From Streptococcus suis (GTDB lineage Bacteria > Bacillota > Bacilli > Lactobacillales > Streptococcaceae), in the NCBI GenBank assembly GCA_029593465.1, contig JAKTNK010000001.1, positions 124,001-188,000 of the forward strand: a stretch of DNA of 64,000 nucleotides. The letters run 5' to 3'. Under the pieces are notes generated by a model. The model was not told the origin of the DNA. It was given only the letters and a program-made list of their open reading frames with translations, and made no database searches. A program made the position numbers and the translations under genes. The first letter of the stretch is position 1, and each line of letters begins with the position of its first letter. Below, one piece after another: positions 1 through 8,737 of the stretch.

Positions 1-1
1 G

Positions 2-847
2 CTTGCGCATGTCACAGAAACCTATAGTCATACCTTAGAGAGTGTTCCTATTGATATAAAGTACGATACAGATAAGTATTTTATTAGTGGTTACTCTTAT
101 GAAGCAGAAGTCTATTTGACCTCAACCAACCGTATCAAATTGGATTCTGAAATCAATGAAGATACTAGGCGTTTTAAAGTCGTTGCTGATTTGTCAAAAG
201 TGACAGCAGGAACAACCGATGCTAAGCTGAAAGTGGTTGGTCTCCCAAGGGATATGAATGCCTCTGTTAGTCCAAAGACTGTTACGGTGACCATTGGGAA
301 GAAAGCAACGAAAACTTTTAAGGTCAAAACAACGATTCCTTCGGAACAAGTTGCTGCGGGTTATAAAGTATCTAAGGTTGAGACAGACTTGTCAGAGGTT
401 ACAGTCACCAGTAATGAATCAACTTTAGAACAAATCAACCATGTAGAAGCAGTATTGCCATCGGATAAGGTTCTCAGTGAGGATTATAGCGGCACAGTCA
501 ACCTCCAAGCAGTCTCTGCTGATGGTACCATTCTGGCTGCCATTGTCAATCCTGCTAAGGCTAAGTTGAAGGTAGAAGTCAAAAAGCTGAGCAAACAAGT
601 ACCAATCAATTTATCTATAACAGGCATACTCTCTGATGAGTTGTCTAATATCAACTACCAGCTAAGTCAGGAAACAGTGACCATTTATGGTACGCAGGAA
701 GCCTTGGATGCTGTTGAGAGTGTTAAGGGAACCGTTGATATAACTGGTGTTTCCAAAGACGTCTCAAAAACAGTGTCATTATCAGCGCAGGGAGTGACCC
801 TAAAACCGCAGACCATAACGGTTAAGTTGACAACAACTAAGAAATAA
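2..847 (+). CDS. cdaR: CdaR (YbbR-domain) regulator of diadenylate cyclase, 5'-truncated
   Basis: The reading frame is open from base 2, so the protein enters from outside the window; a TTG at 116 is internal, not the start. The visible 281 residues are a series of YbbR-type beta domains with repeated patterns such as 'LKVEVKKLSKQVPINLSITG'. In Firmicutes CdaR is a membrane-anchored extracytoplasmic protein that modulates the c-di-AMP synthase CdaA, and the order cdaA-cdaR-glmM is conserved. Here glmM follows 50 bp downstream on the same strand, which supports the call. The N-terminal membrane segment and cdaA would lie to the left. Family assignment is firm; the regulatory role is taken from the family. 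Confidence 0.9.
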   Translation, partial: LAHVTETYSHTLESVPIDIKYDTDKYFISGYSYEAEVYLTSTNRIKLDSEINEDTRRFKVVADLSKVTAGTTDAKLKVVGLPRDMNASVSPKTVTVTIGKKATKTFKVKTTIPSEQVAAGYKVSKVETDLSEVTVTSNESTLEQINHVEAVLPSDKVLSEDYSGTVNLQAVSADGTILAAIVNPAKAKLKVEVKKLSKQVPINLSITGILSDELSNINYQLSQETVTIYGTQEALDAVESVKGTVDITGVSKDVSKTVSLSAQGVTLKPQTITVKLTTTKK

Positions 848-871
848 GACATAATAACGATTAAGAAAGAT

Positions 872-900
872 GGAGGAGCGCATTAGCGCTAAAATGTATG
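872..900 (+). promoter_or_regulatory. Ribosome-binding site separated from the glmM start by a hairpin
   Basis: GGAGG at 872-876 lies 21 nt upstream of the glmM ATG (898), too far for normal initiation. A small inverted repeat, AGCGC-ATTA-GCGCT (877-890), fills the gap. If it folds, about 7 nt remain between the Shine-Dalgarno and the ATG. The earlier ATG at 894 is in another frame. The sequence is seen directly; the functional reading is inference. Confidence 0.45.
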
Positions 901-2250
901 GGAAAATATTTTGGAACAGACGGTGTTCGTGGAGAAGCTAACTTGGAATTAACACCAGAATTAGCCTTTAAGTTGGGACGATTTGGCGGCTACGTATTAA
1001 GCCAACATGAAAGCGGGCGCCCAAAAGTTTTTGTGGCGCGTGATACACGTATCTCAGGTGAAATGCTTGAATCAGCTCTTGTCGCTGGTCTTTTATCCGT
1101 TGGTATCGAGGTTTATCGTTTAGGTGTTTTAGCGACCCCAGGAGTTTCTTACCTAGTGAGAACAGAAAATGCTAGTGCTGGTGTTATGATTTCGGCCAGT
1201 CATAACCCCGCACAAGATAATGGTATCAAATTCTTTGCCAATGACGGCTTTAAATTGAGTGATGCTTTAGAAGCTGAAATTGAAGCTTTACTAGATGCAG
1301 ACGAAGACACGTTACCTCGTCCATCAGCACAAGGTTTAGGGACCCTAGTGGACTACCCAGAAGGATTGCGCAAGTATGAGGCATTCTTAGTATCAACTGG
1401 TGTGCAACTCGATGGCATGAAAGTAGCCCTCGATGGTGCCAATGGTGCTGCCCATCGCTCGGCCCGTCACATCTTTTTAGATTTAGATGCGGAGATTTCT
1501 GTTATTGGAGATCAGCCAGATGGATTAAACATCAATGAGGGTGTGGGTTCCACTCATCCAGAAGCCTTGCAACAGCTTGTTACAGAAACTGGCTCAGATA
1601 TTGGTCTAGCCTTTGATGGTGATAGCGACCGCTTGATTGCCGTTGATGAAAATGGAGCGATTGTCGATGGTGATAAAATCATGTATATCATTGGAAAATA
1701 CATGGCTGAGAAAGGTCAACTAGCCCAAAACACCATCGTAACAACCGTGATGTCTAATTTAGGCTTTCACAAAGCGCTTGATCGTGAGGGAATTGCCAAA
1801 ACGATTACGGCGGTTGGAGATCGCTACGTTGTTGAAGAAATGCGTCAATCAGGTTACAATCTAGGTGGTGAGCAATCAGGTCACGTCATTATCATGGACT
1901 ATAATACGACAGGTGATGGGCAATTAACGGCTATTCAATTAACTAAAGTGATGAAAGAAACTGGAAAATCACTGTCAGAGTTAGCCTCAGAAGTTACCAT
2001 CTACCCTCAAAAGTTGGTTAACATCCGTGTTGACAATAGCATGAAGGATAACAGTATGGATGTGCCTGCTATCGCCAACATTATTGCGAAGATGGAAGAA
2101 GAGATGGCAGGTAATGGTCGTATTTTGGTCCGTCCAAGTGGTACAGAACCGTTGTTGCGTATTATGGCAGAAGCACCAACAGATGCAGAAGTTGACTATT
2201 ATGTTGATACGATTGCAGAAGTGGTTCGTGCCGAAATTGGTATTGACTAA
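898..2250 (+). CDS. glmM: Phosphoglucosamine mutase
   Basis: Cytosolic enzyme converting glucosamine 6-phosphate to glucosamine 1-phosphate for UDP-GlcNAc, peptidoglycan and capsule synthesis. At 450 residues it has the usual family length. The N-terminus [12 protein letters not shown] is characteristic, the phosphoserine loop SASHNP places the catalytic serine at Ser101, the metal-binding loop DGDSDR is near residue 240, and the sugar-phosphate loop RPSGTEP is near 412. It follows cdaR as in other Firmicutes, where GlmM can bind CdaA and restrain c-di-AMP synthesis. A strong intrinsic terminator lies directly after the stop codon. Confidence 0.98.
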   Translation: MGKYFGTDGVRGEANLELTPELAFKLGRFGGYVLSQHESGRPKVFVARDTRISGEMLESALVAGLLSVGIEVYRLGVLATPGVSYLVRTENASAGVMISASHNPAQDNGIKFFANDGFKLSDALEAEIEALLDADEDTLPRPSAQGLGTLVDYPEGLRKYEAFLVSTGVQLDGMKVALDGANGAAHRSARHIFLDLDAEISVIGDQPDGLNINEGVGSTHPEALQQLVTETGSDIGLAFDGDSDRLIAVDENGAIVDGDKIMYIIGKYMAEKGQLAQNTIVTTVMSNLGFHKALDREGIAKTITAVGDRYVVEEMRQSGYNLGGEQSGHVIIMDYNTTGDGQLTAIQLTKVMKETGKSLSELASEVTIYPQKLVNIRVDNSMKDNSMDVPAIANIIAKMEEEMAGNGRILVRPSGTEPLLRIMAEAPTDAEVDYYVDTIAEVVRAEIGID

Positions 2251-2252
2251 CC

Positions 2253-2279
2253 AAAAAGTCGTCAGGCGACGACTTTTTT
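2253..2279 (+). terminator. Intrinsic terminator of cdaR-glmM
   Basis: Stem AAAAAGTCGTC / GACGACTTTTT with a 4-nt loop and a T run, starting 2 nt after the glmM stop codon. Confidence 0.9.
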
Positions 2280-2347
2280 GATTGCGTAAGGTCGGTCTTT
2301 TGATGGATAGATATTGTGATAGAAATGGGAGTAGCTAGGAGGTTGTC

Positions 2348-3076
2348 ATGAGACTAGATAAATTTTTAGTAGAAATGGGCTTGGGCTCACGGACGGAGGT
2401 TAAAGCCTTGCTTAAGAAAAAATTAGTGATGGTTAATGGCAAGGCAGAAAGCTCCCCTAAAAGACACATTGACCCTACAGAAGATCAGATTGATTATCAA
2501 GGCAAGACCTTGGTTTATGAGACATTTTTATATTACATGCTTTATAAGCCAGCGGGCGTCATTTCAGCAACAGAAGATAAGGAACATCGAACTGTTTTAG
2601 ATTTATTAGATGAAGAAGCCCGGCACCGCAGAGTATTTCCAGTTGGACGCTTGGACATCGACACCGAGGGACTCCTGCTTTTAACCAATAATGGACAACT
2701 AGCACATGACCTCTTATCTCCTAAAAAAAACGTCAATAAACGCTATTATGCTGACATCGACGGTATAATGACCGCTGATGATCAAAAAGCCTTTGAGGTA
2801 GGTATTAGGCTTAAAGAACATCAGTGTTTACCAGCGCAATTGGACCTCTTATCAACCAATAGCGAGCAGCAATCAAGCAGTGTGCTTATTACCATACAAG
2901 AAGGTAAGTTCCACCAAGTGAAACGCATGGTTAGAGCTTGTGGCAAGGAAGTTACCTATCTCAAGCGAGTAGCGATGGGCCCTCTTCTTTTGGATGAAGA
3001 TTTGAAAAAGGGGGAGTGGCGACGCTTGACTGCTGATGAAGTTCTTCAATTGGAAAAGCTTGCAAACATTCTATAA
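2348..3076 (+). CDS. RsuA/RluB-family 16S rRNA pseudouridine synthase
   Basis: A 242-residue rRNA pseudouridine synthase of the RsuA/RluB/RluE/RluF class. An S4 RNA-binding domain occupies about residues 1-60 (MRLDKFLVEMGLGSR...VMVNG), followed by the catalytic domain with the signature GRLDIDTEGLLLLT at 100-113, in which Asp103 is the predicted catalytic residue. The tail motif 'EGKFHQVKRM' is also typical. Likely target is uridine 516 of 16S rRNA by family homology. An AGGAGG-like site sits just before the ATG. It stands alone between two terminators. Confidence 0.92.
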   Translation: MRLDKFLVEMGLGSRTEVKALLKKKLVMVNGKAESSPKRHIDPTEDQIDYQGKTLVYETFLYYMLYKPAGVISATEDKEHRTVLDLLDEEARHRRVFPVGRLDIDTEGLLLLTNNGQLAHDLLSPKKNVNKRYYADIDGIMTADDQKAFEVGIRLKEHQCLPAQLDLLSTNSEQQSSSVLITIQEGKFHQVKRMVRACGKEVTYLKRVAMGPLLLDEDLKKGEWRRLTADEVLQLEKLANIL

Positions 3077-3120
3077 CATAAACTGACAAGAAAAGCAGAA
3101 CGTTTATGTAGCGAAATAAG

Positions 3121-3152
3121 AAAAGAGCAATCCCTAAGGGAGTTGCTCTTTT
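3121..3152. terminator. Bidirectional terminator between rsuA-like gene and pepS
   Basis: Near-perfect inverted repeat AAAAGAGCAA-TCCCT/AGGGA-GTTGCTCTTTT with runs of A on the left and T on the right, placed between convergent genes. Confidence 0.88.
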
Positions 3153-3160
3153 GGGATGTT

Positions 3161-4402
3161 TTAGATTGCCCATTCTCCACCACGGAAGATTGGCACAACT
3201 TCGCCGTCTTTGGTAATACCGTCAATATCCATTTTATCTGATCCAATCATGAAATCAACGTGGGCTGTTGAACGATTGAGACCAGCAGCTTTGAGTTCGT
3301 CGCTAGACATCTCTGTTCCTCCTTCAATACTGAAGGCATAGGCTTGTCCAATCGCCAAGTGGTTTGAGGCATTTTCATCGAATAAGGTGTTAAAGAAGGT
3401 TAATCCTGACAATGAAATTGGTGTTTTATGAGGGACTAGTGCCACTTCACCGAGCGCACGTGCTCCCTCGTTTTCTTCCACCAAGCGTTTGATGGTATCT
3501 TCCCCTTTTTTAGCAGTGACTTCTGTGATACGACCGTCTTTGAAAGTGAATGTCATATCTTCGATGATGACACCGGCATAGCTAAGTGGTTTGGTTGAGG
3601 ATACATAACCATCTGCACGGCGATAGTCAGGAGCGGTAAAGACTTCCTCGGTAGGCATGTTGGCGATGAATTCTTCTCCTTGAGCATTGATGCTACCCGC
3701 AGCTTCCCAGATATGATTTTTAGGCATACCAACCGTTAAATCAGTTCCTGGAGCGGTATAGTGGAGGGCGTCGAATTGATAGCTGTTAAGAAGTTCAGCT
3801 TTCGCCACTAGATTGGCTTGGTGCTCGTCCCAAGATTTAATCGGATCTTCTTCGTAAACACGGTTTAGCTTGAAAATAGTATCCCACAGAGCATCGACTT
3901 GCTCTTCTTCTGTTTCCAAATCAGGGAAAACCAATGCAGCCCATTCTTTGCCGGCAGCAGCAGCGAGATTCCAGCTAACTTTATTAGCTTGAGTAGCCTC
4001 GCGTTGAGCTGCTAGAGCGATAGCTTGTGCTTGAGTAGCCTTAGATAGCAGTTCTTGATTAACAGTAGAAAAGACATTTGGATCAGCAGAACGAATGGCA
4101 AGGCGACTTGCTTTTTTCTCTAAGAAATAATTTGATTTTTCAACAATATAATCAGCGACGTTTACAACGCGATCTTCATCTGCGTTTAGAAAACGCTCGC
4201 GCGTAATATGATCGTCAACATAGTCAACGACAACCTCAGCAGCACCATACTGATAAGCAAATGCTGTTAATAACCGAGCGAATGCCACTTGGTCAACAGC
4301 AATTGAAATCACTAAAGTATGCCCTTTTTGCACATTAACACCTTTTGCGATTAACAATTCAGCATATTTAGCAAGATTAGATTGAAAATGAGGTAAAACC
4401 AT
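3161..4402 (-). CDS. pepS: Aminopeptidase PepS (M29 family)
   Basis: Cytosolic metallo-aminopeptidase of the M29 (AmpS/AmpII/PepS) family that trims N-terminal residues from peptides. The frame is open back to 4492, but the start at 4402 is preferred: it has an AAAAGGAGAT ribosome site and gives MVLPHFQSNLAKYAELL, the usual N-terminus, for 413 residues, the family's length. Metal-binding residues are expected in the C-terminal half, around 'ASNHLAIGQAYAF' and 'AHVDFMIGSDKMDIDG'. The gene ends against the shared terminator and its promoter side abuts the 17-bp direct repeat of the island. Confidence 0.93.
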   Translation of the reverse strand: MVLPHFQSNLAKYAELLIAKGVNVQKGHTLVISIAVDQVAFARLLTAFAYQYGAAEVVVDYVDDHITRERFLNADEDRVVNVADYIVEKSNYFLEKKASRLAIRSADPNVFSTVNQELLSKATQAQAIALAAQREATQANKVSWNLAAAAGKEWAALVFPDLETEEEQVDALWDTIFKLNRVYEEDPIKSWDEHQANLVAKAELLNSYQFDALHYTAPGTDLTVGMPKNHIWEAAGSINAQGEEFIANMPTEEVFTAPDYRRADGYVSSTKPLSYAGVIIEDMTFTFKDGRITEVTAKKGEDTIKRLVEENEGARALGEVALVPHKTPISLSGLTFFNTLFDENASNHLAIGQAYAFSIEGGTEMSSDELKAAGLNRSTAHVDFMIGSDKMDIDGITKDGEVVPIFRGGEWAI

Positions 4403-4430
4403 AAATATCTCCTTTTTACATAGTAGCTCT

Positions 4431-4458
4431 ATTTTATCATAAAAACGGTCTAAAATCA
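4431..4458 (-). promoter_or_regulatory. Possible pepS promoter
   Basis: Reading the minus strand, an extended -10 (TGA-TAAAAT, hexamer at 4431-4436) lies about 30 nt upstream of pepS with a weak -35 (TGATTT). It lies wholly outside the island, so pepS should not have lost its promoter. Confidence 0.4.
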
Positions 4459-4486
4459 TAATTTTTAGACAATTTGAATAAAGGAT

Positions 4487-4503
4487 TAACAACTTGTTAG
4501 AGT
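4487..4503 (+). repeat. Left copy of 17-bp direct repeat bracketing the island
   Basis: TAACAACTTGTTAGAGT occurs here and identically at 17427-17443. The two copies enclose 12.9 kb containing both insertion sequences and the sugar-acid genes. The copy is directly followed by an ISLre2-like left end. Confidence 0.85.
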
Positions 4504-4550
4504 AAAATAAATCTCGGAAATGCTGTACAAAAACAAAAAAGTCCTATATT
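4504..4550 (+). mobile_element. Left-end fragment of the ISLre2-like element
   Basis: These 47 bp match 15755-15798 almost exactly (AAATAAATCTCGGAAA, then CTGTACAAAAACAAAAAAGT), the left end of the ISLre2-like element at 15755. The match stops exactly at 4551, where the IS3-family inverted repeat begins, so the rest of this copy has been lost. Confidence 0.75.
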
Positions 4551-4589
4551 GGCACTGCACCTCAATAATGGGAAACAAGAAAAACACTT

Positions 4590-5410
4590 TTATACGCCTG
4601 ATTTTCTGTATTGAACAGGAGACAGGTCTTTTAATTTCCGTTGAATTCTAAGTTCATTGTAAAATGTCATGTAAGATTTGACAATAGGTGTTATACTATC
4701 TTTGGTTAAGGTTCTCCAATTATGGAGATAGAAGGTTCCAGACTTTATAACAGAATGGAACCATTCGATACAGGCATTATCTGCTGGTGTTCCCTTACGG
4801 GACATGGAGCGGGTGATGCCTTTTTCTATACAAACCTGAAAGTATGTCTTTGAAGTGTAAACAGAACCCTGCTCGCTGTGTAATAGAGCACCTTCAAGTC
4901 ATTTCACTTGATTGAATGTGTCCAGCACAAAGACCGTATCTTGGCAATCTGAGATAGTATAAGCTACAATTTCACGATTGTAGAGGTCCATGATAGAGGA
5001 GAGATAGAGTTTACAGCTTCCAAAGTAGAGATTGGTGATGTCTGTGACGAGTTTCTCCATTGGTTTATCTGCTAGAAAATGACGATTCAGTTTGTTATCT
5101 GTTACATCGTATGCTTTCCTAAATTGGGAGCCTTCTGCGGACGTGTACGACAAAGCCAGCCTCTCTCCTTCATAATGAGATAGACTTTCTTACGATTAAC
5201 GACGAGGTTAAAACACTTATTGAGCAATCGGGTGATAGTGCGGTAGCCGTAGATAAACTAATTTTCCATGCAAAGTTGCTCAATTTTCGCTATAAGACAG
5301 TCTCTCTTCTTAGGCTTCTTACTCTTAGATTTCCAACGGTAGAAGGTTGACCGTTTGACATTGAAACACCCCAAAATAAGTGATACTGGATAGATTTTCC
5401 TGTAGTCATT
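4590..5410 (-). pseudogene. IS3-family orfB transposase remnant
   Basis: The C-terminal part (4590-4805) has the rve integrase pattern 'RKGTPADNACIEWFHSVIK' ending in 'RIQRKLKDLSPVQYR', with the typical catalytic glutamate in the 'N-x-x-x-E' context. The preceding part (4899-5153) carries 'VTDITNLYFG' with the first catalytic aspartate. The two are in the same frame but separated by a TGA stop at 4899-4901. Further upstream, 'KVYLIMKERGWLCRTRPQKAP' is recovered only by shifting frame near 5140. At least one nonsense and one frameshift mutation are therefore present. Confidence 0.8.
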
Positions 5411-5427
5411 CACAAGCTTGATAAGAC

Positions 5428-5718
5428 TTACTTTGTCGATTTTCTTATCAAGCTGCGATACTTTTTTAGTCCTTTCACCTGTAAGAGTAACTGCTCCACT
5501 TCAGATAGTGGCTCCATCCCTTTACCGTCGGTGTATTGTTTTCCTACAGGTTGGCGGAAGCGATGAAGTTCTTCATTCTCGTCCCATTTCATCCAAGTGT
5601 CGATTTTACTATCATTCTTAATACCCAAGATCTCCATAATGACCTTATTGGATTTCCCAGCCTTTTTCATTTCGATATAGGCTTACTTAGTTTCTACCGA
5701 ATACCCTTTTTTGACCAT
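5428..5718 (-). pseudogene. IS3-family orfA transposase remnant
   Basis: An ATG at 5718 starts MVKKGYSVETK, then an in-frame TAA interrupts the frame before 'AYIEMKKAGKSNKVIMEILGIKNDSKIDTW', a helix-turn-helix (HTH) typical of IS150-group OrfA. The downstream part (5428-5670, 80 residues) is intact. Presence directly upstream of the orfB remnant on the same strand supports the assignment. Confidence 0.75.
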
Positions 5719-5814
5719 AACAAAACACTCTTGTTTCTAGTTTACTAGATTTCTCAACAGGAGTGTTTTTCTGATGTCTCATTTTGTGGGTGCAGTCTCC
5801 TAGTTTGTAAATCG

Positions 5815-5830
5815 TTTTTTTTTTTTTTTT
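5815..5830 (+). repeat. Homopolymer run of 16 T
   Basis: An uninterrupted run of 16 T between the IS3 remnant and the promoter of the first island operon. Prone to slippage in cells and in sequencing. Confidence 0.9.
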
Positions 5831-5903
5831 GATGTTGTTGAAAGACTGCATATTATATTTGGTGCAAACAGATATATATAGTCCCCCAAATTTTATGAAA
5901 AAC

Positions 5904-5957
5904 TTTTTATTTTTTAAATTGTATGATACAATGACCCTGTTAGGTTAAACGGTTTTC
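5904..5957 (+). promoter_or_regulatory. Promoter and LacI-type operator of the epimerase operon
   Basis: Extended -10 TGA-TACAAT (hexamer 5927-5932) with a weak TTTTTA -35 at 17-nt spacing. An operator-like GTTAAACGGTTTTC at 5944-5957 matches 11 of 14 positions of the two perfect operators at 8777 and 8853. It lies at the expected transcription start, so bound repressor would block initiation. Confidence 0.55.
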
Positions 5958-5989
5958 TAAAATTTAATACTATTTTTGGGAGGTAATTT

Positions 5990-6853
5990 ATGGCACGTCC
6001 TATCGGAATTTACGAAAAAGCGACCCCCAAGGCTTTGACTTGGCTGGAACGCTTGCAGTTTGCCAAGGAGCTTGGCTTTGACTTTGTGGAAATGTCTGTG
6101 GATGAGAGCGATGAGCGCTTGGCACGACTTGACTGGTCTAAGGCAGCACGTCTTGAAGTGGTTAAGGCCATCTATGAAACAGGTGTTCGGATTCCTAGTA
6201 TCTGCTTTTCAGGCCATCGTCGTTTCCCTATGGGCTCGAACAATCCAGAGCTTGAAAGCAAGTCAATGGAGATGATGAAAGCTTGTATTGAGCTGGCTCA
6301 GGATTTAGGCGTTCGCAATATCCAGTTGGCTGGCTACGATGTCTATTACGAAGAAAAGTCCCCAGAAACACGGGCGCGTTTTATCAAAAATCTGCGTCAG
6401 GCTTGCGATTGGGCAGAAGAGGCACAAGTCATCTTATCTATTGAAATCATGGACGATCCCTTTATCAATTCCATTGAGAAATTTTTGGCAGTAGCTAAGG
6501 AGATTGATTCGCCTTATCTCTTTGTCTATCCCGATACGGGTAATGTTTCTGCTTGGCACAATGATCTCTATAGCGAATTCTATCTAGGACACAGCCGTAT
6601 TGCAGCCCTGCATTTGAAAGACACTTATGCGGTGACCGAAAACTCAGCCGGTCAGTTTCGTGATGTGCCTTTCGGTCAAGGCTGTGTTGATTGGGAAGAA
6701 GTCTTCCGTGTGCTCAAGGTTACCAACTACAAGGGTCCCTTCTTGATTGAAATGTGGTCTGAGAATTGTGAGACGATTGAGGAAACTAAGGCAGTGATTA
6801 AGGAGGCACAGGACTTCCTTTACCCTTTGATTGAGAAAGCAGGTTTGTTATGA
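5990..6853 (+). CDS. ulaE: L-ribulose-5-phosphate 3-epimerase (UlaE/SgbU-like)
   Basis: A 287-residue TIM-barrel sugar-phosphate epimerase of the UlaE family (L-xylulose 5-phosphate to L-ribulose 5-phosphate). Recognisable blocks are the start 'RPIGIYEKATPKALTWLERL', 'LGFDFVEMSVDES', 'RIPSICFSGHRRFPMGS', and metal-ligand regions 'LSIEIMDDPFINS', 'YPDTGNVSAWHND' and 'ALHLKDTYAVT'. AGGAGG-type site just upstream (GGGAGG). Its stop overlaps the start of the next gene by 4 bp (ATGA), so the two epimerases are translationally coupled. It would deliver substrate to the UlaF-like 4-epimerase that follows. Confidence 0.85.
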   Translation: MARPIGIYEKATPKALTWLERLQFAKELGFDFVEMSVDESDERLARLDWSKAARLEVVKAIYETGVRIPSICFSGHRRFPMGSNNPELESKSMEMMKACIELAQDLGVRNIQLAGYDVYYEEKSPETRARFIKNLRQACDWAEEAQVILSIEIMDDPFINSIEKFLAVAKEIDSPYLFVYPDTGNVSAWHNDLYSEFYLGHSRIAALHLKDTYAVTENSAGQFRDVPFGQGCVDWEEVFRVLKVTNYKGPFLIEMWSENCETIEETKAVIKEAQDFLYPLIEKAGLL

Positions 6854-7566
6854 TAAAAGATTTGCAAGAGATGCGCCAACGCGTTTATGAGGCTAACCTA
6901 TCCTTGCCACAACATGGTCTAGTTAAGTTCACTTGGGGCAATGTCTCTGAGGTGGATCGTAAGGGAGAGCGTATCGTTATCAAGCCTTCAGGTGTGCCTT
7001 ACGATAAGTTATCGCCTGAAAATATGGTGGTGACGGACCTTGATGGCAATGTCATCGAGGGGGAACTCAACCCGTCGTCTGATTTGGCGACCCATGTGGC
7101 TCTCTACAAGGCTTGGCCTGATCTTGGTGGGATTGTCCACACCCACTCGACAGAAGCTGTGGGCTGGGCACAAGCAGGACGTGATATTCCTTTTTATGGT
7201 ACCACTCATGCCGACTATTTCTACGGTCCAGTCCCCTGTGCGCGTTCCTTGACAGCTGATGAAGTGAACTCAGCCTATGAAAAGGAAACAGGCACAGTCA
7301 TCATCGAAACCTTTACGGAACGTGGGCTTGACCCTATGGCTGTTCCAGGTATCGTGGTGCGCAACCACGGCCCATTTACTTGGGGCAAGGATCCAGCACA
7401 GGCGGTTTACCATGCCGTTGTCCTGGAAGAAGTAGCCAAGATGAATCGCTTTACCGAGCAAATCAATCCTCGCGTAGAGCCGGCTCCTCAGTATATTTTG
7501 GACAAACATTACCTGAGAAAACACGGTCCAAATGCCTATTATGGCCAGAAAGATGACCAGCATTAA
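6850..7566 (+). CDS. ulaF: L-ribulose-5-phosphate 4-epimerase (UlaF/AraD-like)
   Basis: Class II aldolase/adducin-family zinc enzyme of 238 residues that converts L-ribulose 5-phosphate to D-xylulose 5-phosphate, the entry point to the pentose phosphate pathway. Visible motifs: 'FTWGNVSEVDR' (substrate loop), 'SSDLATHVALY', the zinc ligands in 'GGIVHTHSTEAVGWAQ' and the histidine of 'GIVVRNHGPFTWG'. The stop at 7566 is followed by a long terminator, which ends the two-gene operon. AraD and UlaF are hard to separate by eye; the UlaE partner favours UlaF. Confidence 0.87.
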   Translation: MIKDLQEMRQRVYEANLSLPQHGLVKFTWGNVSEVDRKGERIVIKPSGVPYDKLSPENMVVTDLDGNVIEGELNPSSDLATHVALYKAWPDLGGIVHTHSTEAVGWAQAGRDIPFYGTTHADYFYGPVPCARSLTADEVNSAYEKETGTVIIETFTERGLDPMAVPGIVVRNHGPFTWGKDPAQAVYHAVVLEEVAKMNRFTEQINPRVEPAPQYILDKHYLRKHGPNAYYGQKDDQH

Positions 7567-7582
7567 AAAAATAAAAAATTGA

Positions 7583-7642
7583 CTTAAAACTTAGTATTTG
7601 ATGTGCTTTCAAAGCTTAAAATACTAGGTTTTAAGCTTTTTT
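7583..7642 (+). terminator. Intrinsic terminator of the epimerase operon
   Basis: Long stem, CTTAAAACTTAGTATTT pairing with AAATACTAGGTTTTAAG (17 bp with one G-U), 18-nt loop, followed by a T run. Confidence 0.85.
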
Positions 7643-7647
7643 AGTGC

Positions 7648-7653
7648 TATAAT
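7648..7653 (+). promoter_or_regulatory. Extended -10 promoter of the lacI-type gene
   Basis: Perfect TATAAT preceded by TGC, directly after the terminator T run and 34 nt before the ATG of the repressor. The -35 is poor (TAGGTT). Confidence 0.6.
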
Positions 7654-7686
7654 ATAAAATACAAAATAGTTGGGAGATAAGTTGGT

Positions 7687-8670
7687 ATGTTGAAAAAAAT
7701 AACCATCAGTGATATCGCCGACTTGGTTGGTGTTTCTAAGGCAACTGTGTCTTATTATTTGAATGGTAATTTTGCTAAAATGTCAAAGGAAACCAAGGAA
7801 AAAATTCGCCAGGTCATTGAAGTGACAGGCTACCAACCTAGCCGTATCGCTCAGAGTTTGGTTAAAAAAGACACCTTGACCATTGGTGTGGTGATTGCTG
7901 ATATTACCAATCCCTTTATTTCTTCTGTCATTAAGGGGATTCACGATACTTGTACTAAGTATGGTTACTTGGTAAACTTTGCTAACTCGGATAACAATAT
8001 TCAAATGGAGTTGGAAAATCTTAATCGTTTGAACCAGCAGAATGTATCAGGGATTATTCTAGACTCTGTTGACGCCTACAATCCCATTATTAAAACTTTT
8101 GACAACAGAAATATGATTATGATTGATAGACAGGCTAAAGAATTGACCATTGACACTGTTGTGTCTGATAATGAGAAATCTACTATGGATTTTTTGCAAA
8201 AAATGCAAGAAGCAGGTTATGAAGATATTTACTTTGTAACCTATCCCATTGAAGGGATTTCAACACGTGAACTACGCTATCAAGGCTTTCAAAAGATTGT
8301 CAGCAAGGACCCAGAAAAGTTATTGGTCTTGGGAACAGAAGCTATAGACAAGCGCATTATTAATATTATCGCTAATGCTAAGAAGAAGACGGCTTTTTTT
8401 ATGATGAATGGTCCTACCTTACTAGCCTTTATGCAGATGATTAATCATACCGATTATGTTTACCCTCGCGATTTTGGTTTGGGTTCTTATGAAGACTTGG
8501 AGTGGATGGAAATTCTTAGCCCCAATGTCTCTTGTATCAAACAAAATTCCTATGAGTTAGGCTGTATGGCAGCAACGCGTTTAATTGAAAAACTAAAAAG
8601 TGACTCTCCCAATTTTCCACCTAAATTGGTTGAAGTCAAGAACCAATTGGTTATGCGAAAATCCTTTTAA
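7687..8670 (+). CDS. LacI-family transcriptional repressor of the island
   Basis: A 327-residue LacI/GalR regulator: N-terminal helix-turn-helix 'ISDIADLVGVSKATVSYYLNG' at about residues 6-26, hinge helix 'PSRIAQSLVKK', then a periplasmic-binding-protein-like sensor starting 'TIGVVIADITNPF'. It is monocistronic between two terminators. The palindrome GTTAAACGATTAAC around the downstream promoter and a variant upstream of the epimerase operon are the obvious targets. The inducer is unknown, probably a pathway intermediate. Family certain; target sites are inference. Confidence 0.9.
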   Translation: MLKKITISDIADLVGVSKATVSYYLNGNFAKMSKETKEKIRQVIEVTGYQPSRIAQSLVKKDTLTIGVVIADITNPFISSVIKGIHDTCTKYGYLVNFANSDNNIQMELENLNRLNQQNVSGIILDSVDAYNPIIKTFDNRNMIMIDRQAKELTIDTVVSDNEKSTMDFLQKMQEAGYEDIYFVTYPIEGISTRELRYQGFQKIVSKDPEKLLVLGTEAIDKRIINIIANAKKKTAFFMMNGPTLLAFMQMINHTDYVYPRDFGLGSYEDLEWMEILSPNVSCIKQNSYELGCMAATRLIEKLKSDSPNFPPKLVEVKNQLVMRKSF

Positions 8671-8703
8671 ACTTTCTAGTTGGTTTGCTAGGAAGTTTTT
8701 TTT
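8669..8703 (+). terminator. Intrinsic terminator of the repressor gene
   Basis: AAACTTTCTAG / CTAGGAAGTTT stem (one G-U), followed by a run of eight T. Confidence 0.85.
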
Positions 8704-8723
8704 ACAAAAAACCAAAAAATATT

Positions 8724-8737
8724 TGAAAACGCTTGCT
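8724..8737 (+). promoter_or_regulatory. cre-like site (CcpA)
   Basis: TGAAAACGCTTGCT fits the catabolite-responsive element consensus TGWAANCGNTNWCA with one or two mismatches. It overlaps the TTGCTA -35 of the first promoter, which predicts glucose repression of the seven genes downstream. Confidence 0.65.

Larger units (their letters stand above)
4551..5800 (-). mobile_element. Decayed IS3-family (IS150-like) insertion sequence
   Basis: Imperfect terminal inverted repeats are visible at 4551-4590 (GGCACTGCACCTCAATAATG...) and, inverted, at 5759-5800 (...TTTTGTGGGTGCAGTCTCC), both running into 'AGAAAAACACT'. Between them lie minus-strand remnants of an orfA/orfB transposase pair. Both reading frames are broken, so the element should be inactive unless complemented in trans. 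It sits inside the left-end fragment of an ISLre2-like element. Confidence 0.85.
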
